Shown here: piece after piece, positions 10,086-19,509 of the stretch
Layout of the letters: every line of letters starts with the position of its first letter
Numbering within the stretch: position 1 is the stretch's first letter
Translations under genes and position numbers: made by a program
From: Basidiobolus ranarum
Taxonomy: Eukaryota; Basidiobolomycota; Basidiobolomycetes; Basidiobolales
DNA length: 20,081 nucleotides
Assembly: GCA_040143965.1 (NCBI GenBank)
Contig: JASJQH010007110.1
Coordinates: forward strand, 1 to 20,081
Reading direction: 5' to 3'
Notes under the pieces: model-generated
The model's input: only the letters and a program-made list of their open reading frames with translations
Told to the model about the DNA's origin: nothing
Databases searched by the model: none

Positions 10086-10832
10086 CATGATGATAAGTAT
10101 AAGCTTCGTGGGGATCATCAACAAGATAGGATTGAGATTTCTTTTCTTGTTTACTTTCCAAGGAATAATCAGCTGGGACTAAGCCTATATTCATCCGATC
10201 TTCTAACCTTAGTCACAATTAGATTGACCGTCAGCGCTCTGCTAGGTTCCTTATTTGATAGATCTTCAGTTCGTTTCTATACCTGTAGAAGTCCCTTAGG
10301 ACCTACTTTGTGCGAGTTAATATTAAAAACCTTTCCGAACAAATCTAGAGCTCATTATCTGCGAGATCAGATTGTCAAAGCAGAGTATATTGGGATGGTA
10401 TTTATTGGTATCGGAGGTTTCCGTGGGACATTGATGAGTGTCATGGTATTCCGAAATTCCCCGACGGACTTTTCCGGAGTAGGGCAGAATCACTTTTGAA
10501 ATGGAAAGTATTTAGATATCGTACTCCCAACGTTATTGGGCAGGGTGCATAAACGTGACATGGTAAACACCAATCACCGTGGCTACACTTCAACTTTTAA
10601 ACTAGTATTGTGGCTGAGGGAAAGCGCGATGTATTTACTAGCACTCACATTACGTTTATCTACAAGCAACCATTGTCTGATCTGGTATTATGAAAAGATG
10701 CTTGAGATAGGTGACCATCACTTGAGAGAGACCGCTCTTAGCCACACCCTCATCTTTACGAAAATCTCCAAATCTTACCGAAAGACATATGGTCATCTGC
10801 CTCTTATACTGACAATGCAGAGGAGCAAGTGA
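10086..10832 (+). pseudogene. long near-open frame, possible decayed gene
   Basis: One plus-strand frame is open across 249 codons with a single internal interruption, far fewer stops than AT-rich spacer DNA normally shows. It begins directly after an AG that could be a splice acceptor (AAGAATAG|CATGATG), so an exon start is conceivable. The translation contains stretches such as LTLVTIRLTVSALLGSLF and VFIGIGGFRGTLMSV but no motif I recognise. A second frame also gives protein-like runs in the middle, so the original reading frame is uncertain. It may be a decayed host gene, a fossil mobile-element fragment or a chance open stretch. No partner exon could be identified. Confidence 0.3.
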
Positions 10833-13056
10833 AGATTTCAATTTAGGAATTTATCAAGATTCAGTCGAGGCCCTGAAGGCTCAGTACCAATGCCACAACC
10901 GTGGTTATTTTACCTGAGATAACGAATACAATAATGTATACATTCATTTGAGATGTTTTGGGTGGAACCCTTGATTATGCATGCAGGAGGAGCTTATTTA
11001 CCGGATAATAGGTCAACGGTTTATATTTTTGAAAATACTGCTCACATAGTGTATTTTAAAATATTCCCTTCTAATGTCAACTAAATTATGCTTTTAAAAT
11101 TATGTTTGTTATTCTAACCCTCTGACAAGCTTGAATTCCGGTTGTTAGAAACGTATGTTACTGAGTGATGGTTTGTCGTAAATGCATGAATTTTACAATG
11201 TACTATTCTTTATACAATGTTGACTTACATATTCGGGAACAGATCTAGTGTGTTTCAGAGACATTTATTTGTTGTAATTGTAATGAGTGTGAAATTAGGG
11301 AGGTTGCCATGGATCGGATATTTTTTACGTAGTATTTCAAAATCAAATGCTAATTCATAATTACGCATGATCCACTTGAACAACTTGATCACACCAAGGA
11401 AACTAAACTCCAGCTGTTGCAATAGTGTATATGGTTACTGCGATATATCTCAATCGCCTACACCTAGATCTACTTTGATATACAATCATCCTATTCGAGC
11501 TTTGCTAGTCCAGGAAAATCCTTGCAACTGTTTTAGCTGAGAGCTTGGAGGTGGAATAGGTAGGAATAGCAAGTTGCATGTTCAAATGCTATTATCAAAT
11601 CCGAAGTGCTATATTTTGGGGGATAGTGTTGTTATCTCGACTAAGTTGGGATCTAGTCCTATTTCTGGACCAGTATTATTAATGTAAAACAGGATGATGT
11701 GTCTTGTAAATAATAGGCAAAGAAATTACTTAAATACTTCTATTATACCTTTCCGTAGGATCAGTAGTAGCAGCTGTGGCAAATATCAACTTCTATCATA
11801 TCTCGCACAGTAATTGTTTTCATCTTAAGCTGACGTTCAACATTCAAAATTATGTCTGGAACTCATGAAGTTGGATAACCATCAATGTAGTATAAATGTT
11901 TCTAACACATGGACTAGTAAATTATAGTTGCCGAGATGTTTTAGTCGAGATCATTTAGGTTACAATGTCAAGCTAGAATGCGAAAGAAAGTACTGCTGTA
12001 ATTAGGATGAATCAGAAGTGCTTAGGATAGTTGGAAGGAATATGTTGTATAATGAAGAGATAAACGATCTACTCCATTGTTGAACATAAAGATGGGTATG
12101 CATTCTCGAGACTTTGACGGAGAAGGAATTGGTTGTAACGCTTTCTGTAGGTTAGTTTGTTTTGATCACCCACCTAAATAATTCAAGAAGTTTGTTTCAT
12201 TTTCTACTTTGGCCTCAAGAGACTGGTATTGATAATAATGTATAAATGGCCAAGAAATGTGATAGTAAAATGGAACTCAACCAGTAAATGGTCAAATATA
12301 TTTTCATAGTGGTATATTTGATTTGGATGTATAATATTCACACTGATACTAACACAGCCTTATTCACTAATTTGACAGATTCTTTAGGCTACAGACAGCT
12401 ATAGAGGCCTGGATTATTGAGGCTTCATAGTACAATTTAAAATCAAATGTCTGGCTTATAAGTCCTATCATCTACATTTACATCAATAGAATTGTGACAA
12501 TTCACAGCAGGCCAAAGTAGGCTATCAAACTCCCAGTTAGTTGACTTCAAATCTTATTTGATCTTGTGCTTTATCTTGAAGGAACAATTCTCTACACTTA
12601 GTATTTACAGCACTGTTTACGAGTAGTTGTAGGGAAGAAATAGTAGACGAATATAACATATCATTGGGTTAAATCGAGAATTCGACATTTAAATCAAGCT
12701 ATCATCCTCTCCAGCCATTGCTCAAAATTCGAAATACCAATGACCAACAGCCACAAGCCAAGTTTCTTGAGTAGTTCAAGAGTACTAAATACCACAGTTA
12801 GAAAACATATATGTTTGATAATGCTTATAATTATGACCACTCAGTAAGGTTGCAATCAGTCGGAATCCGAAGCACTCCAACTTAAGGGAAAACACAATTA
12901 GAATAATGGTTTACTATGAGGCGATATCTTTTATATACATTCGACCACACTGCGGTTTGTATCAACTTCAATAGTAAACGGAGCAATGGGTTGTCGGTGT
13001 TCGATTTGTCGTAAAGAAATCCTAGTTTTTGACTATCAAGAATTATTATCGTCGTT
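10833..13056. other. AT-rich spacer, nothing recognised
   Basis: I see no supported ORF, RNA gene or repeat over these 2.2 kb. The base composition is low-GC with frequent stops in all frames. The right end is likely to include sequence downstream of the SmD3 polyadenylation site. Confidence 0.5.
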
Positions 13057-13062
13057 TTTATT
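13057..13062 (-). terminator. polyadenylation signal of the SmD3 gene
   Basis: The minus strand reads AATAAA 70 nt after the SmD3 stop codon, a typical distance for a short fungal 3' untranslated region. Confidence 0.55.
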
Positions 13063-13131
13063 ACAAAGAGAATAGAAATAAGAAGGCGACAAGCAAAAGC
13101 GTGTATTAAATAAAATATCACAAGTGTACAT

Positions 13132-13713
13132 TTAGCGGGAACCACGTCCTCTAGTCATTGGACCACCACGGCCCCTAGCTGAAATGTAAAAGAAAATTAA
13201 AGGTTAATTCATATATATTAAGGATTTTTGTCCTAGCAATCAATCTAAGAAATCTGAAGCTTACCTTGAGCACGAGCAACAGTTGCTTTACCACGTCCCA
13301 GGCCTATGCCTCTCCCCTTAAGAGCCCCAGGTCCGGCCTTCTTAAACATCGGCGCATTTTTAAGCATATCTGGGACAATGAAGTATCTTACATGTGAGCC
13401 ACGAATATATACTTGTTCCAACTGAGAAACACGGCCATCTCTAGCAGTTACAGTAATCTCTCTTAATTGGCAGTTCATGTTATCTTCCACTATAAACATT
13501 CATTATTTAATGGTATGTATATAGTTGATCAAATATTTTTGATCAGTCAAAAGAAAAGAAGCGTATTGATAAGATATATAGAGACATAATAAGTATGACT
13601 AGTGACGAACCTTCGAAAAGTTTTCCACGGTAAACATATCCAGTCTTTAATTCTATAGTGATAATATGACCTTGGGCTTCGTGAAGCAATTTAATGGGAA
13701 CACCAATCGACAT
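13132..13713 (-). CDS. SMD3: small nuclear ribonucleoprotein Sm D3
   Basis: SmD3 is one of the seven core proteins that form the Sm ring around U1, U2, U4 and U5 snRNAs in the spliceosome. I place exons at 13713-13611, 13489-13265 and 13178-13132, giving 124 residues, close to the human length of 126. The introns are 121 nt (phase 1) and 86 nt (phase 1), both GT-AG. Joining them gives the diagnostic run [13 protein letters not shown] across the first junction, which matches the family almost residue for residue. The Sm1 motif covers about residues 5-46 and the Sm2 motif is [18 protein letters not shown] at about 61-78. The tail is arginine/glycine-rich ([15 protein letters not shown]), the type of sequence that is dimethylated in Sm proteins. 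The ATG has A at -3. The gene is divergent from the Sec24 gene across a 425-bp spacer. Confidence 0.96.
13490..13610 (-). other. SmD3 intron 1 with internal inverted repeat
   Basis: The intron begins GTTCGT and ends TATAG. It is the longest intron seen in the window and splits a glutamate-valine boundary in the Sm1 motif. It contains TGATCAAA (13526-13533) and TTTGATCA (13538-13545), which could form an eight-base-pair hairpin with a four-base loop. Confidence 0.7.
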
Positions 13714-14138
13714 TTTGTACGTAGCGTAACAAGGTAGAGGAGATAACAAAGAAACAATCAAAGTGATAAATCGCGTCCAATTTGATGACTTGATTTTTTT
13801 AATAGGAATTCATCATTTATTACAGATTTAAATAAAAACATTTTTTCTTCCTATAATATTGCCTAATCATAATATTAATATGAATATCTAAACAAAGCGG
13901 ATATCTAATCTATTATTTAATCAACTTTCATCATAAGTTGATGGTAAATATTAATTCCTAAGAATACGTGTCATTGAGCTACGTGTGATTTTCGAGCGCC
14001 TGTAAGACGGAATTCAATTGTATTACTGTTTTGATTACATTTAAATCCCGAAAGAGGGTTGTCTTTTAGAGTCCTTTGGCTAGTGCTTAGAAATATCAGC
14101 TTCTGGTTTCCTTTGTTCAGATTAAATTTAACTGTATC
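13714..14138. promoter_or_regulatory. divergent promoter region of SmD3 and Sec24 genes
   Basis: These 425 bp separate two start codons pointing away from each other, so both promoters must lie here unless one is inside a gene. No good TATA box is visible for either gene. On the SmD3 side the minus strand has an ATTGG motif (the CCAAT complement) near 13778-13784. On the Sec24 side there are paired ACGTG motifs. A 65-codon minus-strand frame within it (13971-14168) looks spurious. Confidence 0.6.
13966..13990 (+). promoter_or_regulatory. paired ACGTG motifs upstream of the Sec24 gene
   Basis: ACGTGTCATT and ACGTGTGATT occur as near-identical direct repeats with starts 15 bp apart, about 150 bp upstream of the Sec24 ATG. 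ACGTG is the core bound by several bZIP and bHLH regulators. The repeat spacing is the main reason to suspect a real site; no factor can be named. Confidence 0.4.
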
Positions 14139-17100
14139 ATGAACTCTCAGCAACAATCTTACAGCCAATCTGGAATTCCGTATGCTAATAATGGTTATTC
14201 ATCGCAAAGACCTCCATTTAGACCTTCGAACACATCTCCACCTACTGTTGGGATGATGCCTTCCTCCAACACTTCTGGTTCTCAACAGAATTCTCCACAA
14301 CCACCCCATTTGAACCAATCTTCACCTAATGCCAGACCACCTTTATCTGGTAACCCTAGCCATTTTACACCTGGAGTTAGGCCGCCCGTAGTAAGGAGTC
14401 CTAACCAATTTCCAAGTGGGGCTAGGCCACCTGTGGTAAGAAGCCCTAACCAATTTCCACCAGGTAATAGATCAACTGCCTTAGAAGGCGCCAACCAAGT
14501 TCCCCTTGGAGTTAGACCATCTAATTTTGGGCATTCGAATCAATTACCCGCTCCTCATCGCCCACCTTTGAATGCTCCTCAGCCGGGCCACCCAATGCAG
14601 CGTCCTCCCAATCCTACAGGTACAAAGTTACATTCAATTTTACTATGAACTTTATCAGAGGTATTATTAAGATCTGCTAAAAACAATATCTCTGTGTAGC
14701 CCCCAGTTTCCCTCGCCCTCAACAACCTATTCAAAATTATTCAGGTTCTAATCAACAGTTAGGAATGAATCAACTGAATGCAACACCTAATATCCCACCT
14801 GTTGTAGGCGGACGCCCTCAACCATTAGATCATCAACCCAAATTTCCCGTATCTCACCCGCACTATCCTCAGCAATATCAGCCACAAACTATATCGCAAG
14901 GGGAAATGGAGGACGATATGCTTTATGATGATGGTGATGATGATAATAATAACAATACTCAAGATAACCTTGTTCAACGGTTATCTAACTTGAATTTACA
15001 TCAGACTTTGGCTCCTACGGTATATATGAAGTTCTTTATTCTTCTTTGACAAGAGAATACTAATTACTTTTCTGTTAGCCCTCGGTGAATAATCAAAATC
15101 AAGTTAAACCCAAACGAGTCTTCTTGGGACCTGACGGAAGGCCCGTCGATCCTACCGGTTACTACAATAACGATATACAGAATCCTAATGCTCCAAATCA
15201 AATGCCTGTACAACAGGCCCAACCAAGCCTTTACAGCCCAATGGAGCAACAGTATACCCGCCCTGCCATGCCTGGATATCCCACTCTTACCCAGCCTGAT
15301 TCAAAAACTTTTGGCCATGATTCTAGACGCCCCGTTGTAGATAAACCTCGGAGCCGTGTAGACCCTGACAGTATTCCCTCTCCGATCGTTGTTCAAGAGC
15401 GTAATCAAATCGATTTCAACGACAAGCCTTACATGACTTGCTCTAGAACCAGCGTACCACTAGCAAGTACTAATTTCAAAGCCATTGACGAAGGCAAGTT
15501 GAATGACACTGATTCAAAGATATCTCCTCACCTGGTTTACTAACACATCTCATTTACAACAATTCGTGACTACAGGGTGTTCTAATCCTAGATTCATGCG
15601 GATGACTACGTACAATATCCCTGCCACTTCTGATCTTTTAAGGAGTTCTCACTTGCCTTTGGGAATGATTGTCCAGCCACTAGCTGAACTCCGTTGCGAT
15701 GAGGTTTTATTAGTCAATTGTCAATTACTTGATATAGGAAGCAATCCATTAAACCTGTCGAATTTTCATGTGTAGGCGCCGATTGATGTGGTCGACTTCG
15801 GTGAAAGTGGTCCTATTAGATGCTCCAGATGTCAAGGGTATATCAATCCGTTTGTTACATTTACCGATGGTGGAAGAAGGTTCATTTGTAATCTATGTCG
15901 CTTTGAAAACGAAGGTAGTAAGGAAATCTCAACTTTTATCATAATGGACTACATAGGTATCTCTGATACTAAACTGCCACTTTTCATTCAATTATCTAGT
16001 TCCGGATACTTATTTCTGTAACCTTGACATGAACGGACGTCGTTTGGATATTGATGTTAGACCTGAATTAAAATACGGTACTGTAGAATTCGTTGCTACC
16101 AAGGTAAATACATACAGCATGCTTGTATTTTATATATTTTAGTTTTTGATCTCATTTCGAATATGTAGGAATATTGTAATCGCCCTCCGGTCCCTGCTTC
16201 ATTCATTTTTGCTATTGACGTGTCTTGGAATGCTATTCAAAGCGGTATGATCAACTCTGCTGCTCAAGCTATCCGAGACACTTTCTATTCTGGTAAAGGC
16301 ATTTCCAATGGAGTTAGAGTAGGTATTATAACTTACGATAGAAGTGTTCACTTCTACAATCTATCCTCAAATCTGGAGCAAGCCCAGATGATGGTCGTTC
16401 CTGATGTGCATGATATGTTTGTACCTTTAGATGAGGGCTTCCTAGTTGATCCTAATCAGTCCAGGTCAATCATAGAGGACCTTTTGGATAATTTACCATC
16501 CATGTTTGCAAATAACAGAATTGTAGAACCCGCACTAGGTGCAGCTATGCAATCTGTTTACATGGCATTAAAAGACTTCGGAGGAAAGGTCTTTAACTTC
16601 CATACATGTTTACCCACGTTTGGTCCAGGCTCATTAGAAAGTAGAGATATCGTTAAACTCGTGGGTACAGACAAAGAGACATCCCTGTTCGTACCACATG
16701 ATACTTTCTATAAGAGTTTAGGAGCCAATCTCGTTGAATCAGGAATTAGTGTTGACATGTTTTTGTTCACCAATTCTTATGTCGACATCGCTACTATCGG
16801 TACATTAGCTACACTTACTGGTGGTGATATTCATCACTACCACAAGTTTGATGCCGAAAAGGATGGCTTGAAATTCCGACAAGAGCTTCAGCATAATGTA
16901 ACTCGACCATTCGGATTCAACGGTGTGTTGAGAATCAGATGCTCTAATGGCTTAAGTGTAGATGATCATTTGGGTAATTTCCACATGCGAAATGCTACTG
17001 ATGTTGAATTTGGTGGCATAGATAGTGATAAAGCGATTGGAGTTGTCATTAAGCATGATTCCAAAGTCGATGAAAAACTGGATGCTACTTTCCAGTGTGC

Positions 17101-17980
17101 ATTATTGTACACTACTACCACCGGACAGAGAAGGATCCGTCTTCATAACTTGAGTGTCCCTGTCACAACTTTAATGAGTAATATGTTCAAATACGCTGAT
17201 ATGGATGCCATAATCAATCTTATGGTGAAGGATGCTGTTACACAATCGCTCAGCACACCGTTGAAAACTGTTCGTAACAAATTAACTGAACAGTGTTTCC
17301 GAATTCTTGGCTCTTATCGCAAGCATTGCGCCTCTACCACCACTCCTGGTCAATTGATTTTGCCCGAAACTCTCAAACTTTTCCCACTCAATTCCTTGAC
17401 TATCCTCAAAACTGAAGCATTGAGAAATGGCGTCGATGTTTTGATTGACTCTAGGGTCACTTGCATGCGTATGCTTAAGAGTATTGGTGTTTCTCAATCT
17501 ATAGTCTGCTTATACCCTCGTTTATTCCCGGTTCACAGTCTCACCGGAGCTCATGAGGATGAAAATGGTGTTTTCCTTACGCCTCCAATGATTAGAGATT
17601 CTTACACTCGCCTTGAAACAAACGGTGCCTATTTCCTTTGTAGTACAGAGACATTGATGTTCTGGATTGGTTCTCAGATATCTTCGGAGTTCCTTCAAAA
17701 TGTCTTTGGCGTATCTTCTCTACAAGAAATTGATCCTTCCATTTGTACTCTTCCAGCGCTCGATAATCCCGTGTCTGAACGACTACGAGCTTTGCTCCAC
17801 CATCTTCAAAAAGATAGTGTGCGATACCCAATGCTTCAACTTGTTCGCCAATCCATTGACCGATCGGAGTCTAAGTTTGCTAGTCTTTTGGTGGAAGACA
17901 AAAACAATGATAATATGTCATATGTAGACTATCTATGCTTTATTCACCGTCAAATTCAAAACGAACTCAGTAACGATTAG
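14139..17980 (+). CDS. SEC24: COPII coat protein Sec24, Sec24C/D (Sfb3/Lst1) type
   Basis: Sec24 pairs with Sec23 in the inner COPII coat and selects cargo for export from the ER. I place seven exons: 14139-14619, 14700-15019, 15079-15493, 15576-15703, 15776-15914, 16000-16103 and 16169-17980. Together they encode 1132 residues. Introns are 59-85 nt; the third uses GC-AG. Residues 1-350 are low-complexity, rich in proline, asparagine and glutamine, with 15-residue repeats and an acidic [10 protein letters not shown] patch. [11 protein letters not shown] then opens the conserved part. The zinc finger is CSRC..CNLC (Cys464, 467, 486, 489). The trunk starts at about 530 ([12 protein letters not shown]), the beta-sandwich spans about 775-862 and the helical region about 863-965. 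The gelsolin-like domain covers about 970-1080 and a C-terminal helical end follows ([14 protein letters not shown]). Segments such as [12 protein letters not shown] and [15 protein letters not shown] follow metazoan SEC24C/D more closely than classical Sec24, so the paralogue is probably the Sfb3/Lst1 type. The paralogue choice is an inference. Confidence 0.96.
14328..14552 (+). repeat. 45-bp tandem repeats coding 15-residue units in Sec24
   Basis: Residues 64-138 of the Sec24 protein divide into five units of 15: [60 protein letters not shown] and [15 protein letters not shown]. The next 15 residues ([15 protein letters not shown]) may be a sixth, decayed unit. Units two and three are nearly identical in protein and DNA, which suggests a recent duplication on top of an older array. 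Confidence 0.85.
15494..15575 (+). other. GC-AG intron in the Sec24 gene
   Basis: The reading frame and the family alignment both require splicing from GAAG|GCAAGT to GACTACAG|GG. This joins AIDEG to CSNPRFMRM, as in Sec24C proteins (NFLVKDQG..SPRYIRC). GCAAGT is the usual strong donor of the minor GC-AG intron class. A perfect TACTAAC branch-point match lies about 35 nt before the acceptor. A GT five bases into this donor would give the wrong phase for this acceptor. Confidence 0.8.
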
Positions 17981-18872
17981 CTGTTAGGTATCATGTTGAT
18001 ATACTAATCTACCCCGTGGAGTGAATTTTGCTCCTGGGCTTACCTCCTGGCTTGAATATAGACACAAGTGAATGTATCATTATTATTGCTGTTATTTTTT
18101 ATGAACGTATTTTTTGTCGGCTCATCGGTTAAACTCAAAGGAATGAAAGAAAAACAATGGGTTCAAGTTTGAATTCATCATTTATCTAACTAATTACTCT
18201 ATTTATATATGTAAATGAAGCTGAATGTAGCAACACAGTATATTATTCCTAATGGGTTCTCTGTAGAAACTGAGAAGTAGCAATATTAATAAGCACGAAA
18301 GTTTATCCTCGGATCTATCGTGAGAATTGCTTAAGTACTTTTAATATCTGTTTAACGATATTATTCCACTTGAGGTAGATGAAATTTCTTTTTGCACTCA
18401 TATCTACCTTTAGATGGTAAGCTCTAGATGCATTTTTTTGACATCGACGACTTTTTTCTTGGCAAACGAGTAATGTTGCCTATTATGTTTGTAAAATCAA
18501 ATATCGTTAGGCTAAGTCATTGTCGCCGCTCGTGAAACGCTATTTCTTTCCTAAAAGAGCAAAGTGCATCAATCGTCTCCTTAAAACTGGCTTATTTGCC
18601 TCCTCAGACCTGCGTGGCAATTAAGGGATATTTACAAGTATTTTGTGTAACGCATAAAAAACCAATGAAATGGGCAAATAAAGTAGTTGTATCATATATA
18701 TATTAATCAGGCTAACTGATCACTTTTGTATGGTAGAATTTTGAAATCAGTTGGTTATTTTTGATTTTACGTTTGCCAAGGCCTTCGCCAAGAAAAATTC
18801 AATGTCAATATAAGGCGATACCAACATCACATTATACACTCCAATTAATTTCCCCAACCTTCTAACTCTAAA
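17981..18872 (+). other. Sec24 3' region and Pmp3 upstream region
   Basis: These 890 bp hold no supported gene. They should contain the Sec24 3' untranslated region, although no canonical AATAAA is near the stop codon, and the promoter of the Pmp3-like gene. The right end is pyrimidine-rich just before the Pmp3 ATG. Confidence 0.5.
18809..18813 (+). promoter_or_regulatory. TATA-like element of the Pmp3-like gene
   Basis: TATAA (within CAATATAAGG) lies 64 nt upstream of the Pmp3-like ATG. This is close to the 70-nt spacing of the TATA box in front of citrate synthase in this window. The shared spacing is suggestive but rests on two examples. Confidence 0.4.
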
Positions 18873-19049
18873 ATGGCCTTAACTTGTACTGATATCTTCA
18901 AATTCTTCTTTGCTGTTATATTCCCACCGTTGGGAGTATTGCTGGAGCGCGGGCCTTGTCACTGCGATTTGCTAATTAATATTGCATTAACTCTTTTGGG
19001 CTACATTCCTGGAATTATTCATGCAATTTATATCATTCTAAAATATTAG
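18873..19049 (+). CDS. PMP3: Pmp3/UPF0057 plasma-membrane proteolipid
   Basis: This is a 58-residue hydrophobic peptide of the Pmp3 (UPF0057) family. In yeast the family modulates plasma-membrane potential and salt tolerance. Plant and bacterial members are often stress-induced. The sequence shows the two-helix layout. Helix one is about residues 8-24 (IFKFFFAVIFPPLGVLL). A short charged and cysteine-containing turn follows (ERGPCHCD). Helix two is about residues 31-55, containing the family signature LLGYIPGIIHAIYII. Typical members are 52-60 residues, so this is full length. The gene is intronless as read. The ATG sits in TCTAAAATGG, with A at -3 and G at +4. Its 3' end faces the glycine-rich gene at a distance of 460 bp. 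I saw no canonical polyadenylation signal close after the stop. Confidence 0.93.
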   Translation: MALTCTDIFKFFFAVIFPPLGVLLERGPCHCDLLINIALTLLGYIPGIIHAIYIILKY

Positions 19050-19444
19050 CGTAACCTGCTATCTGTCCCACTCTCTTCTACCGGTTTCCCTATCGAGACA
19101 GTTGTCATGTTTGAGCATGCTCTGTATAATACTGATGCAATCGCTATTCTCGCTCACTGTTCCCGATCCTGTAAAATACATATCCCGACAATCGTAGTAA
19201 AACATCAACTGTATTATGCAGATTAAACTTCACATACTTGGATATCCATTGATTGATGTGCCTTTTATCTTCAATAGTTTACATTCTTTGACTCTCAGCT
19301 TAATTCAAAATTGACTGGCTAAACGAGGCTCATAAATTATTCTACAGTTACCGTTGTTCATTTGTTATTCGCACAAGAAGTTAGCTGACATCCTTCTAAC
19401 TGTTCAATTTTCTCAAAGGATTTAAAGAGTACAAGTTTAATATG
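19050..19444. other. spacer between convergent genes
   Basis: This holds the 3' flanks of the Pmp3-like gene and of the glycine-rich gene. I see no ORF or RNA gene in it. Confidence 0.5.
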
Positions 19445-19450
19445 TTTATT
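19445..19450 (-). terminator. polyadenylation signal of the glycine-rich gene
   Basis: The minus strand reads AATAAA about 60 nt past the stop codon of the glycine-rich ORF, at the spacing seen for SmD3. This supports the ORF being a transcribed gene on the minus strand. Confidence 0.45.
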
Positions 19451-19509
19451 AAGGGTAGAACTAATTGTATACAGGATGAGATATATTTGGAACCAAATGT
19501 AGTTAGAAT

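Noticed and set aside
11690-11770. ATGATGT-type C-box candidate for a C/D snoRNA
   Set aside because: No correctly placed D box or closing terminal stem is present.
12882-13145. 87-codon minus-strand frame rich in hydrophobic residues
   Set aside because: It overlaps the last exon and 3' untranslated region of SmD3 in another frame and has no independent support.
14930-14957. GAT/AAT triplet run that looks like a microsatellite
   Set aside because: It is part of Sec24 exon 2 and encodes the acidic [10 protein letters not shown] patch. It is short and interrupted, so it needs no separate call as a repeat locus.
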